Shown piece by piece: positions 10,375 through 21,025 of a DNA stretch of 64,000 nt (its first letter is position 1; each line of letters starts with the position of its first letter). The stretch is from Patiria pectinifera (Eukaryota > Echinodermata > Asteroidea > Valvatida > Asterinidae). The DNA is taken from contig CM057130.1 of NCBI GenBank assembly GCA_029964075.1, positions 2,232,001 through 2,296,000 of the forward strand. The letters run 5' to 3'. Made by a program: the position numbers and the translations under genes. The notes under the pieces are model-generated. The model did not search any database and was not told the DNA's origin. It saw only the letters and a program-made list of their open reading frames with translations.

Positions 10375-11527
10375 CTGTCCACCAGTACCGGTACAAGCTA
10401 CGTGTATTTGAACAAATGGTATGCAATTACAGGTACATGTACTTTGTACATGTACATACATGTACTGAAACACCATAATAGAATTCCATTCATGTGGCTT
10501 GCATATGCTTGAAAAAAAATTGTCAGTTGAGTATCTTTCCCTACCGTATATTTTAATACTCTAAACAATGTAGGGCACTTTACGGTAAGCCATACATTGT
10601 ATACATGGAAACTGTGATAGTGAAATATTTCCGTACCAAATCTCTCCTCAATTGTCTTTAATTTCTAGGCTCTTCTTACCAAGAAACCTTGGGTCATCGC
10701 ATCACAGTCTGAAAAATTGCTCCTTATGAAAAACAGATTAAAATTTCATGTTGTTTGTTTCACATAGATATGAAATAAACATCTGTATATGTTATGTATC
10801 GCTTCAACAACAGCAACAACATGCTGCTAGAATATATTTCAATTGAAAACTTGCACACGTTAATGTACATATTACATTCTAGTACTCCTTTTTCCATTTA
10901 GTAATAATGCTTCCTTCACTTGATTCCCCAAGGAATTGGACGGCACGACGAGTCTGAATTGACGAAGATGCATCACCGAGTTAATTTTCATAACCACCAA
11001 AGCATTAATAAGGGACTGGTTTAATGAACAGGAGCCTTCACAATTTTAAGGGTGCACGCTACGTTTTCATTTAAATTGTCTCATATCTATTTGTTCAGTG
11101 TTACAATTTTCTATAACTGTAGAGTGTTAAATATTTTATATCATGTCATTAGTGTTACACATCTTCCTTCAATGTCCTTACTGATTTAAACGAACCCCAG
11201 CACAATTTACGGTGTTAACATTCGGTAACTTCGAAAGAAAAAGCTTCAATTTTAAAAACAAAAGTCGATAACAAATGTTATCACACAGTAGAGTGTACCA
11301 TTTCAGTTTAAAGATTGTTCTAAGAATTTAATTGTTCTTACATGTATGTAGATTGTACAAAATGAACCAAGCTACACTAGTTAATAACAATGGTGTGCAT
11401 TTCTATTAAAGTTGCTCTACCCATGCTCTTCAGCATACTCAATTGTTTTCTCCTAACAACTTTTCAGTTTGAATGTTTAATTTAAAAGGAAAAACGGTTT
11501 GTGTGCTTAACGTTCTTTAGCATTGCT
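10375..11527. other. Intergenic stretch without recognised features
   Basis: AT-rich sequence with a short TACATGTAC run near 10435-10465. I see no coding signature or clear repeat border. Confidence 0.5.
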
Positions 11528-11999
11528 TTAAAGGGAATATAAAACATTTGCTTTTGCTTTAATTTTCAGAAATGGATGGATTTGGGGGTTAGTGTTTTAT
11601 TTCAAATATTGTATACCAACCTGTTTAAACTTTTGTGCTCATAGATGCTAGGGGAAAACAAACTTTTTAAAAATGCTGTTCTTGTAGCCTGGTTCCCTGT
11701 CCCTACTTCGGACAAAACAGGGCAATTTGTAGACGTCGAGGAATTGTCAGGTTAAGGAATCAGACTAGCTGGCTTGCAACCGTTCGCAGATGTGTAACTG
11801 ATTGCAAACAAAATGTTAACTAACTAAATTTGGTAAAATAGGGGCAGTATTTGTAAAAAGTCAGTTTTTTCCAACGATGGTCGGATGAAAATTCCACTTC
11901 ACAGGATGGTTGAGACTACTATTCAGTCTAGTAAGGTATTTAATAATAATTTGCTAGTTTTCTTGTTTGATTTTTGCAAATGTTGTATATTTCCTTTAA
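11528..11999. mobile_element. TTAA-flanked MITE, copy 1
   Basis: Bounded by TTAA at 11528-11531 and 11996-11999, with ends AAGGGAATAT and ATTTCCTT. Holds the family's central half-palindrome CCAACGATGGTCGG near 11873 and an AACCGTTCGC... block related to copies 2 and 3. Confidence 0.75.
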
Positions 12000-12019
12000 C
12001 CCTTTTGACCTCGACCCAT

Positions 12020-12183
12020 CATGTTTTGTTAGAATCTGTCAGGATGGGTGCAGTACCCCTAAACTGACAGTCTTTTACATTGGGTTGGCACATCTCCAGA
12101 AACCAAGTCAGAAACATGTGTGTGCGGTTTCCCATATGGTGTTGGAATTTGCCTGGATGGGTATGGTTCCTGGTAAATCATGC
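12020..12183 (-). mobile_element. Second copy of the 162-base MITE, inverted
   Basis: Reverse complement of 5342-5503: starts CATGTTTTGTTAGAATCTGT and ends GGTAAATCATGC. It starts 20 bases after the TTAA element ends. Confidence 0.7.
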
Positions 12184-12854
12184 TAGGGAGTTAGAGTTCA
12201 TGTTACTTTCGGAAAATAAACATCGGAATTATGTTTCAATTGGAATTTTTTTTTTAAAGGAAAAGCTCTTTTTTACTTTTGAAAATGTGCTTTTCTTTTG
12301 GTTGCTTTTGCAATTATGGTCCGGCCGCGAACTCTTTGAACTTTGTAAGGTAATCTTTTTCATAACGAAACATCGGCACATTTTTTTTGCTCGATGTTTC
12401 ATTCAATTTTTTTTGCTCGATGTTTCATTCAAAATGGAATAGCTTTTGTATTGCTAAAAAAATAACAATCTAAAAACAAACTCCATTTTGGGGGGGAGGA
12501 GAGGGGGTGTGAGACTCGAAATTAGCACGGAGGAGCAACTTTAAAAGATTTTGTGAATTCATAAGGGACAAAAGAATACTGATATTTAAGACTTGATTCC
12601 AAGCAAATACAACATATTTTACATTGTTTTTATCAAACGGTATTTTCACATTATTGCGTGTCTACTTTCGGTGTAAAAATTGTGCGATTTAATGTTTCTT
12701 TCAGGAAAAAAAAAAATTAAATCATATCTCTAATTAACGTTTTTGGCTTTACAATTGAAATATGTAAAACCTCATGATTTATAATTGCTTCTGAATAGTA
12801 CATGTAGCTAGTAAAATTTATAAAAATTGAACTTTGTCTGCAAAGTTTCAATTC

Positions 12855-13031
12855 GCTCTTTTCACACTTCCGCCATGGGCATGCAGAGCCTCGATCTGGC
12901 AACTTTACACAATAAATATAGCCGGTTCAGTGATTCCCGTGTCGGGGTTCAGATCACTGAACCGGCTATTTTTATTGTGTAAAGTTGCCAGATCGAGGCT
13001 CTGCACGCCCACGGCGGAGCATGAAAAGAGC
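12855..13031. repeat. Near-perfect 80-base hairpin
   Basis: Arms 12855-12934 and 12953-13031 are inverted copies with only a few mismatches; the loop is 18 bases. The longest exact part covers GATCTGGCAACTTTACACAA. No copy elsewhere in the window. Confidence 0.9.
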
Positions 13032-14250
13032 AAATAGGGATGTAAGTAAATCATATTTGATACAGAGGAGAGTTGTGACACTGTCACACTGTACATATTA
13101 TGGAAATAATAAAATGCATGTGTGATAATATATAATCCATGTATATTATGCAAGGTATTGTGTACAAAGCTATGTATTTTTGGGAAAAGATCTCACTTTA
13201 ATAATGTTAGGGTTAGATTTGTATGCAGTATATTTGGGAGATGCAGGATTCAGCCCCGGGGCTAAAACTCAAAGAGAACGTGTGGTAAAAGTACATGCAT
13301 ACCGAATAGTACATACATGTAGATACACGAGCATGAATGTGCACATTCACATTTCTGACCTGAACTCAAGATTTTTTTGTAAATGTACTGTACAGTATAT
13401 GTGCAGCATAATTGAGAGAGGTTTGCAAAGCAATGTACATGTTCAAAGGAAAACATGTCCTGTTTTGTTTCACAGAGAAGAGCCATTTTCTTTTTTTTTC
13501 AAATTTACCCCACAAAATATGATCTTTTTATTGATACTTGCACATTGATTCTTGCACATATTTTACAATTTAGCAAAACTTTCTGCAATTTTGTTCACAT
13601 TAAAAAATAAATAGGTGTTTTTTAAAATAAATTTCAAATTAAATATAATTTCATTTGTATTGGGTTTTGGTTTAATTTTTAGCCAAAAAAAATGGCAGAA
13701 TATGTAGGTGAGGTGTTATGAAACAAATATTGACTGAGGGAAATAGAATGCTCCATGGATCACATCGGGAGGATAGTCTTAGTATATACCACTCACAGGA
13801 GTCGGTATTTGTATACTATAAAATGTATTGTTCCAATTTATTTTACTTAAAAAATGGAGCATCATTATTTTTTCTCTTGACTCACGCGCAGAGTGTCGTC
13901 GCTCTCTCATAGGCGGATATATTCTTGCCACCAAATAACCATTCACATGTACATGTGCTATGTATCAACTGGTATGAATGCCAGACAACGTAGTCTGCAG
14001 AGGCGCATTGAGAATCCAACATGGCCCCAGGGTTGACATTGATTATTGCACATTGCATGTGTGGATGTAAACTCTTGTATAATATTAAAGGTATTAAGGT
14101 GGTTGGTTGAGCACAGTTGTGAGTTTATGTGTGAAGTGTTTTACTAAGAGTGTACGAATATCTCAATAAAAGATGATGTCCTGAATCTATCTCTTGAGAT
14201 TTACTTTTTTCCCCCTTTCAGTCATTTCCAGACTTGCAAATAAAAAGGAC
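13032..14250. other. Intergenic stretch without recognised features
   Basis: AT-rich with scattered TACATGT runs. An open frame at 13180-13548 shows no known domain and I do not call it a gene. Confidence 0.5.
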
Positions 14251-14267
14251 TGCTGCTTAAAACATTT

Positions 14268-14520
14268 GGTGGAGCCATGTTGTCCGATGGTTACAGTGTT
14301 AGACTCATGTGTTGCGGTAGGTGGTTCGAACCCTGACAGGGAACATGGTGCTTGTGTTCTTGGGCAAGACACTTTACCACAATTGCCTCTCTAGAGACCA
14401 GATTGTGCCGCACCTCAAGCTGCTCCAGAAGAATTGTCTCATGATGATGAACAGGGACAATAATTAGCCTGTATCTTTTGGCAAAAGCGCTTTACAACTA
14501 CCAGTTCTTATTATTATTAA
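14268..14520 (+). mobile_element. tRNA-derived SINE (ATGGTTACAG head)
   Basis: A box-like GATGGTTACAGTGTTAGAC, B box GGTTCGAACCCTG at about 14322, a body with GGGCAAGACACTTTACC and GCGCTTTACAACT, and an AT-rich (TTATTATTATT) end. Same family as 46303-46556 and 60600-60866. Confidence 0.8.
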
Positions 14521-15099
14521 CATTTTTCCAGTATTGGAATTTGGACCCAATGACTTGACATGGTAAAAATCAAAACTGCTGTAAACTGCTCAAGTTTTAC
14601 TGACAGCGAGCCTCTAAAATTGGGTACAATTTAGTATCACCTTAACAAATGCATTTATCATATGATAAGCTATGATGCTATTATGAAGATTGTGCTACCT
14701 GTCATTCAGCAGGATGAATATACGGTCTGTGCCCATGGTTTAAGGCAGGCAAAACTGCCTGAATTTGTTTGAGTCCCTCCGGTTCTTTTCAGAACCACAC
14801 ATACTCACAAAAGAGATTTATTCACACGGTGCTACCGCAAACTTATCTTGTCTTTGCCTGAATTTGACAACTTGATTGGAGAATTTGCTAGCAGCAGTGA
14901 ATTATGGTACTTTCAATGTTTGAGAGAAAAGTCTGAAAAAGCTTGAGGAAATTATATTGGAGCCTGTGCATGACATGTCAACTTCACCCTCGGTTTTAAA
15001 AATACAAAACATTGTTATCGATGCGCTCTTGCACTCACAAAGGGACCTTCACACTGTGCAAAATCTCTGTGTCCAACACAGCTTCTACATAGGTCCGAC

Positions 15100-15480
15100 A
15101 CTCTTCATCAAGTCAAGTCCATCACAAGTCCACCACACGTCATCCCAAGTCATCAAGTCACGTCACGGTCTATTCAAATCAACTGTGACAAAAGATATTC
15201 CCTGACAGGAAAATGGTGCTTGTGTTCTTGGGCAAGACACTTTACCACAATTGCCTCTCTAGAGACCAGATTGTGCCGCACCTCAAGCTGCTCCAGGAGA
15301 ATGGTCACATGATGATGAACAGGGACAATAATTAGCCTGTATCCTTTCTCATTGTTCATGATCCCCTGTCATTTGTGATGACTTGTGATCCTACTTGTGA
15401 TTGACTTGTGATCATCAGACTTGTGATTGACTTGTAAGATGACAGGGTGATTGACTTCATTCCAACTTTGCTTCATGAAG
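15100..15480. mobile_element. CAAGTC-rich element interrupted by SINE body sequence
   Basis: The left part (15110-15205) is rich in CAAGTC and CACAAGTC; the right part (15344-15470) is rich in GACTTGTGAT. A SINE body (15204-15343) lies between them. Related elements are at 39119-39850 and 41660-41880. Confidence 0.65.
15204..15343 (+). mobile_element. SINE body fragment, near copy of 14330-14485
   Basis: About 140 bases nearly identical to the neighbouring SINE body (TGGTGCTTGTGTTCTTGGGC onward), without the tRNA-like head. Confidence 0.8.
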
Positions 15481-15515
15481 TTACTAAAACAACCGTCATT
15501 AATCCCTGTTGACAT

Positions 15516-15521
15516 TTTATT
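15516..15521 (-). terminator. Putative poly(A) signal of the COA1-like gene
   Basis: AATAAA on the minus strand (TTTATT on plus), about 130 bases past the stop codon and in the right orientation. Chance occurrence is possible in AT-rich sequence. Confidence 0.45.
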
Positions 15522-15648
15522 GACTTCCGAATAACATGCCATTGACTTTATAAGGAGCCAAATAAGAACCTCGTTGCAGACTTCTCTCCCTCCCCTTAAA
15601 ATAATAATTTGGTCTCACCATCACGTGGTACCCTTTCCCTGCCAGGAT

Positions 15649-15778
15649 TCAGTCATCCACTACCTCTGCAGCATCCTGATTGTCCATATCATCTTCCTCT
15701 GACTTTGCCCCGACCGCATAGATAGTCACCTTCCTCTTTGTGTCTCGCAACTGAAGCTGCAACTTCTTGACTTCCCAC
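15649..15778 (-). CDS. COA1: COA1-like last exon with stop
   Basis: The acceptor ATAG precedes 15778. It encodes WEVKKLQLQLRDTKRKVTIY and an acidic end (SEEDDMDN, EVVDD), with TGA at 15649-15651. The W-x-V-x-x-L-x-L-x-L pattern fits the final beta strands of COA1. Confidence 0.75.
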
Positions 15779-18700
15779 CTATGCATTCAACAAACAAACA
15801 CCAAACAGCTGCTAAAGCTAAAGTACAACATTTGCAGCTATCCGAAAAGTAACTGGCGTAATTATTGTTGAAAAACATACTTGGTTGAAAGATAGTAAGG
15901 GGACTAAACTCCCTGTGAAATTATTCTTTCTGGCAAGCTGCCATTTTGAAGTAATCGACAAAAGAAGGCTTTTCCAATGGTGCTTCTTAAGACGCACCGT
16001 AAGAAATTTAAATTAGTAGTTTTTTTTGTTATTCAGCGAAGCACGCGCAAGCATTGGCACGACGCACATGCACGCGCGGTTGCTATAATTCGTTGGATCA
16101 GTGCGTGACATGCGTAGCTGCAATCGGCTCAGTGAGAACGTGTCTCGGACACTGAATTCAGGCCCAACTCAAAACATGATTCAGCAACTTTTGATTTGAA
16201 ATTGAGATCCTAGAATGCTGTTTTTCTTGGAATATACAGCTGAAGCTGAGCTGAAACTTCATCAGGTTAGTTGTTCAGCACCCTTCTTTAGATTTTGAGC
16301 ACTTTTGTTGCTTCAAACGAACAAAATGCACAAATTACAAATGATGGACTATATCTTTAAAGTATAGTCTTTGGAATAGATGGCAAGCGTCTATGTTGTG
16401 CTTGCCAAATATACGTCTTGACCTCAAGATTCTGACCATTCAGCGGGCGCCTTCTATTGTGTCTTCGACAACCCAATGTTATATGACAAAAACATGGCAG
16501 CTATATTGACCAATCAACAGCTCTGGCCAAATTTCTGCTCCAAGTAAAGTCACAACTTCTAAAGGCAGCTCCGATTGGCTAGCGTGCGGAGTCACATAAA
16601 ATTAACATATATGTGATGTTTGTAGTGTGGGTCTGCACATATGAACGTCTGATCCTCCAACTATATAGTAACACATTTTTCAAAGAGTGAGCAACAGAAA
16701 GAAAGAAATCTGAATTGTGGAAGTGGAACACGCATGCACTGCACAGGTCTTTGTAAACACCGGCAATCCTGGACCCCTATTGTCCCTATTCCTTTGTTTG
16801 TACATTAACTTTTTAGCAACAGCTCTCATTGGTTTTGAACACGAATTTCAATCGTGGACTATCGGTCAATTGTGGACCCATTGTTTACTAACCCTAGTCC
16901 AGGATTGCTCGTGAGCTCACCCACTCCGTTCACGAGTACCCCCTCACCGGCAAAGAAAGTACAGTTTGGGGTGACCGACTGATGCCATCTTGCCTGACTG
17001 CAATTTTGCCGCGACGTGCGGCCACCACTAGCACTGCGTGTACTAGTACAACTGAATCCCCTGGTGAACGTGCGTCACACACAAGGAACGGTGCGCATCA
17101 CCCAGCGAAATGTCCTGCCCATGAGACGTCGTTGCTAGGTAAAAGGGCGCCCTCTTTATTGGCGCACGGAGCCCATAGAGAGCCCTCACAGGTTGAATCT
17201 GACTACAGTCAATTTTCTTTGTGGAACAACAAATCTATACACAAGTCCATTAATAATCTTACCCCTGCCCCTGTCTGTCAGACCACGTGTACAGTGTTCC
17301 TCTTCGCTTACTTCCTTTCACAGGTATGGCAAGCTGCATTAAGAAAACGCATTACACTCACGTAACAATTAAACCACTTTGAATTGTTGCATTACTGCAG
17401 GATCTAGATTGTCAATAGGCAGTGTGTCTGAACTCTGAAGTAATTGAGAATGATCCCATTCAATTTTTATGTAGTAACGTTCCTTCTGGAAACAAGAATC
17501 CAAGTATGAGCGCAAACAAGATTTGCCAACAAGTCATGAAACTGTCACTATTATTTCCTTCAGTTGCATAGTGTAATAAGCAGAGTTGTCTATGTGCAAA
17601 CTATGACGAAAACTTCACAATCAGGGCTTGAACAGACTACCTCCCGCTTACTAATTGGTCAACGAATTTGCTAAATCCAACAGAGTCCAACCGGACGTTC
17701 CTGTTCAATCCACTGTGCCTCACTTTCAGTTGTCTGCTGAATCCAACGGAGTCCAACTATGTGTTATAATGCAGTTCAGTTGCCTGCTGAATCCAACATT
17801 TTGCATGAGGAATGTACACAGGGGGTTAACTGCTCAATCCAACAGGCTCCATCGGGTATGTGACATAGTTGGATCCTGTTGGATTCAGCAGGGTTAGGGT
17901 TCAAACAAATAACCCAATTCCATGTAATGGTTTTTGGTTTGAATTTTTCATTAAAAAAACTCTATCAGAAGTCAGGCCGTGTCAACGTTCCCAACTGTAA
18001 AATACAGTGGAAACAAAATTAAAGACAGAACATACCTTGGCTTCAGCTGCGTTGACAACATTGAAAGAGTCTCCGAGATTGAGAAACTTGCTTCGGATGG
18101 GGTGGCCCAGAACCTCTGATGCTCCTGGATGTTCTCTGAGGATTGTCATGGATTGTGAGTAGTAGGAACCAGCAGCAAGTCCATCTAAAAACCAACATAA
18201 CACATTAGCTCAATTGGTGGAGGAGCAAGTGGCATACAAACTTAGGATTGGTGACCTTGGCAAATACCTGGATGAGAGACCACACCATGCATTGCTTGTA
18301 CAGGGTGTTTCAATAAAAAGGAAACCTAACTTTGAAGAACCAATACGGACAGACTAAATGTTTACTGGCTATAAAACTGGTATCATCTGAAAGCGTAATC
18401 TCTATGCTTTTCAATGATACCTTGTTTACATTTCCAGGGTCATGCATCACCGAGCGCCACTGTCATGAGATTTTGATGCAAAATTGCAGTTGGTTCACTT
18501 TCATGTCAAACACAATAGGCATGGTGTGCATGAGAATAAGTATCCAAGAAGAAGACACGAGTGCATAAAAAGAAACCAAAAAAAAAAAAAGTCAGGTTGG
18601 TTTCAAAACTGGATTTTATTGTTTGTCATGAATTTCTCGTTTAGACCAAGCCACGATCAAAACAATGTGCCATTTTCCCGAGGATTAACATTCAAGCCAT

Positions 18701-19633
18701 TTCACAGACATTTCCGTAACAATAGGCACACCGTGCCCAGTGGTGTGTTTTTTTTATGAAAGTGAACCAACTGCATTTTTGCATCCAGTTTTCAAGACAA
18801 TGATGCTCAGTGATGCATGACTCAGAAAACCTGAACACGGTATCATTGAAAAGCATAGAGACTACGCTTTCAGATGATACCAGTTTTATAGCCAGTAAAG
18901 ATATCGTCTGTCCATACTCATTCTTTGAAGTCGGGTTTCCTTTTTTTTTAAACACCCTGTATGCCTGACACATAGTAGAGTAGAAAGTGGTAGAGTGCAT
19001 TTGTCTAGTGGCGTGACAGGCCATGAATGATCTGAAGGGTAGGTCCTCTGGCTTGAGGTCCCATGTGCTACGATCATCATGCATGCACTTATTCCTCCAT
19101 GAAAGAACTAAGGAAAATTATCAAGGGGTCCTCCGAAAAGATTTCCATATACGAAGTTCACTCAACTCCCTGTGTACAAACCCTATGAGATTGGACTGAA
19201 AAATTCTAAGTGTTTTCTAAGAAAATGCCTGTATTTTCTAACTGCTCAAATTGACTTTGATGACATGAAATTGCTATCTGGGGGCTTGTTAGTCAATACA
19301 GGGGAAAATTAGTGAACTTCGTATATGGAAATCTTTCCGGTCCTCCTCCCCCTCCAAGCCTCTGGTCCAACTAAGAAATTATTAGTTATTTCATGAGGCC
19401 AGGACCAGTCAGGAGGTCAGGTCACGGCTGGGAGACTTTTCATACATGAAAAGACTTCCAGTGATTATAGCCATATATTCTGAACCAGTGAACAAAATTG
19501 TGTGTACTAGTCTCTTGGACCATCTATACTTGTCTTGTTGTTTACCTTGAATTTTCTTGAAGAAATACCCGGCTCCTAGAACAGACAACACCCCACCATA
19601 TGCTGCAATCTTCTTGAGAGTAGGCAAACTCAT
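15649..19633 (-). CDS. COA1: COA1-like cytochrome c oxidase assembly factor (incomplete model)
   Basis: COA1 (MITRAC15) is a small single-pass protein of the mitochondrial inner membrane that helps early assembly of complex IV. Three minus-strand exons are seen: 19546-19633, 18036-18184 and 15649-15778. The first encodes MSLPTLKKIA and a hydrophobic helix (YGGVLSVLGAGYFF). The second has the family signature: YYSQSMTILREHPGA, then VLGHPI, then LGDSFNVVNAAEAK. The last reads WEVKKLQLQLRDTKRKVTIY with an acidic end and a TGA stop. Exons 1 and 2 join in frame. Exon 2 ends in phase 0 but the last exon starts in phase 2, so at least one exon of about 20-30 codons is missing from the model. TIMM21, a distant relative, is a less likely alternative. 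Confidence 0.75.
15813..16362. mobile_element. CCATCATTTG MITE, copy 1
   Basis: Ends are inverted versions of a CTTTAAAG-x-ATAGTCCATCATTTG terminal repeat. The inner text (CTGGCGTAATTATTGTTGAA, GTGTCTCGGACACTGAATTC) recurs at 27698-28211 and 35899-36422. Lies in the COA1-like intron. Confidence 0.82.
16363..18035. other. COA1-like intron region; missing exon expected here
   Basis: One exon of the COA1-like gene should lie between 15779 and 18035 but I could not find one with both splice sites and family text. A cluster of CCAACAG/CCAACGG motifs is at 17655-17890. Confidence 0.4.
17655..17890. repeat. Degenerate GAATCCAACRGAGTCCAAC motif cluster
   Basis: GCT-x-AATCCAAC recurs five times (near 17670, 17740, 17786, 17834 and, inverted, 17866), some followed by RGAGTCCAAC. 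Spacing is uneven, 45-70 bases. Confidence 0.6.
18036..18184 (-). CDS. COA1: COA1-like middle exon with family signature
   Basis: The acceptor TTTTAG precedes 18184 and the donor GTATGT follows 18036. It completes a GAT codon with the G of exon 1 and encodes DGLAAGSYYSQSMTILREHP and on to NAAEAK. The pattern YY-x6-LRxHPxAxExLGxPI matches the COA1 domain core. Confidence 0.82.
18301..18959 (+). mobile_element. Fold-back element with TA target duplication, copy 1
   Basis: CAGGGTGTTT at the left and AAACACCCTG at the right, both flanked by TA (18299-18300, 18960-18961). The arms are inverted and about 80% alike over some 230 bases (shared GGTATCATCTGAAAGCGTA, GCAGTTGGTTCACTTTCAT). Opposite orientation to 33526-34115. 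TA flanks suggest a Tc1/mariner-type mover. Confidence 0.85.
19137..19336. mobile_element. 200-base MITE with 26-base inverted ends
   Basis: 19137-19162 and 19311-19336 are perfect inverted repeats (AAAGATTTCCATATACGAAG plus TTCACT); further matches lie outside (GGTCCTCC against GGAGGACC). Confidence 0.88.
19546..19633 (-). CDS. COA1: COA1-like exon 1, start codon and membrane helix
   Basis: The ATG is at 19631-19633 on the minus strand and the donor is GTAAAC (complement of 19540-19545). It encodes 29 residues with one hydrophobic span, followed by KKIQ. I chose this Met because it gives the family's usual short N-terminus; the reading frame stays open farther upstream but has no ATG close by. 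Confidence 0.72.
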
Positions 19634-20642
19634 TGTGTGTGACCAATCGACTGCCTTAAAAATACTTGTCACCACTGATGATTGTGCAGTGCACACATTG
19701 GGAATCTGAAAGAAAACAAGAATCTAAAGATATCGGGATAATCAGGAAAATCGAAGCATACATGTATGACGTATCACAGTCGCCAACATTAAGCTCACAT
19801 TATCACTTAAGAATCAAGTATTTTTCCACTAAAATCTAGAAAATTAGAAAATGTCATTTACTTCGCTCTACTTCATGCAGAAATCCCATGCGCTTCCTAA
19901 TGTCTTGACCGTTTTCATCTAATTTTGGGTCTATCTGTAGCTTGTGATTTTACAAAAGAAAATTATGTCATTGTCGGTTCATGAAATGCAGAAATATGAA
20001 ATGACGTATATGCATTTTGTTATATCCTGAAACTGTGTGATTGGCAAAACTGTAAAGGCAGGTATCTCTTTTCAAACATTAACCAATAATTGCTGTTTAA
20101 GCCTCTTTCAGTAAATGAACATGATAAGAAACTGAACTTATATCTGTGTTCGCATGTGGCAATTAAATCCAGCTATTAAAATAGAAACAAATTGGCAGAT
20201 TGTGTCTAGACTTGGAACAATCTGTGATGTTCCAGCTTTTCCCTGCTCAGTTCCCTGTAGAATGGGGGGAAAAAATCCCTGCCTAGGGACCAAGACCTTC
20301 AAATTTAGGACACAAGGTTTAAAATGGTGGCAAGGGGTAGGGTGTTTGTTTAGTTTCAAACTGAAGGGATAATGTTGAACCCTCGATCATGACCCTGGGC
20401 AGGCCAATACCAGGTTACATTTTTGAGTTGGTGAATAATGGGAAATAAATAGGGTTAATTTAGTCAATCAAATAGAGTTGCATGGATACCAAACCAGGTG
20501 CAGATCTAGGGGGGGGGTGGGTGGAGTTCCCTGCTAGCTCTGTCAAAACATTTTTTTCATAGCTGTGTCCGCCTGTGCACAAAATACAGAACCAGCTTGA
20601 TAAGGGGGTATTTGTACTCTATACATCATCATCATGTATCGA

Positions 20643-20937
20643 TAGGGAGTCAGGTTGGCGTAGCGGTACTTTCCTCGCCTTCCACCGCTGTGACCCGGGT
20701 TCGAATCCCGCCCGGGCCAATATGTGGATTGGGTTTTCAGTCCCTACCTGATTCCGTGGGTTTTCCCCAGAATATTTCTGTGTATGTTTCCTCCCACTTC
20801 TAAAACTGTAACTTCTTCTCATTGTCTTCTCTCTACAGGTTTCTTCAGGCTTGCGAGCTACAGTGCCTAGGGCGCTTTTGAGGAATCCTTGGTTTCATTA
20901 CCAGAAATGATTAATAATAATAATAATAATAATAATA
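20643..20937 (+). mobile_element. Intact SINE with tRNA-like head and (AAT)n tail
   Basis: A box TTGGCGTAGCGGTA at about 20656, B box GGTTCGAATCCCG at about 20699, body TTTTCAGTCCCTACCTG, and an (AAT)n tail at 20910-20937. Best preserved member of its family in the window. Confidence 0.85.
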
Positions 20938-20982
20938 TCGTCGGCTTTGAACAGCGCCCCCTATTGAAAGTATGGTACGAGC

Positions 20983-21025
20983 AACCCCCGCCCCCCCCCC
21001 CCGGCCCCGCCCCGCGGCCGCGATA
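20983..21025. repeat. C-rich tract with NotI-like GC block
   Basis: A run of CCCCCGCCCCC... followed by GCCCCGCGGCCGCG, within the CpG-dense part of the divergent region. Confidence 0.7.

Noticed and set aside
12080..12442. 120-codon open frame on the plus strand
   Set aside because: It overlaps a MITE (12020-12183) and T-rich tracts and has no recognisable domain.
13180..13548. 122-codon open frame in the intergenic region
   Set aside because: No conserved text, no initiation or splice context; the opposite strand is also open.
14322..14335. tRNA-like B boxes (also at 1461, 20699, 46352, 59890, 60805) as tRNA genes
   Set aside because: The arms do not complete a cloverleaf and each is followed by a shared repeat body; they are SINE heads.
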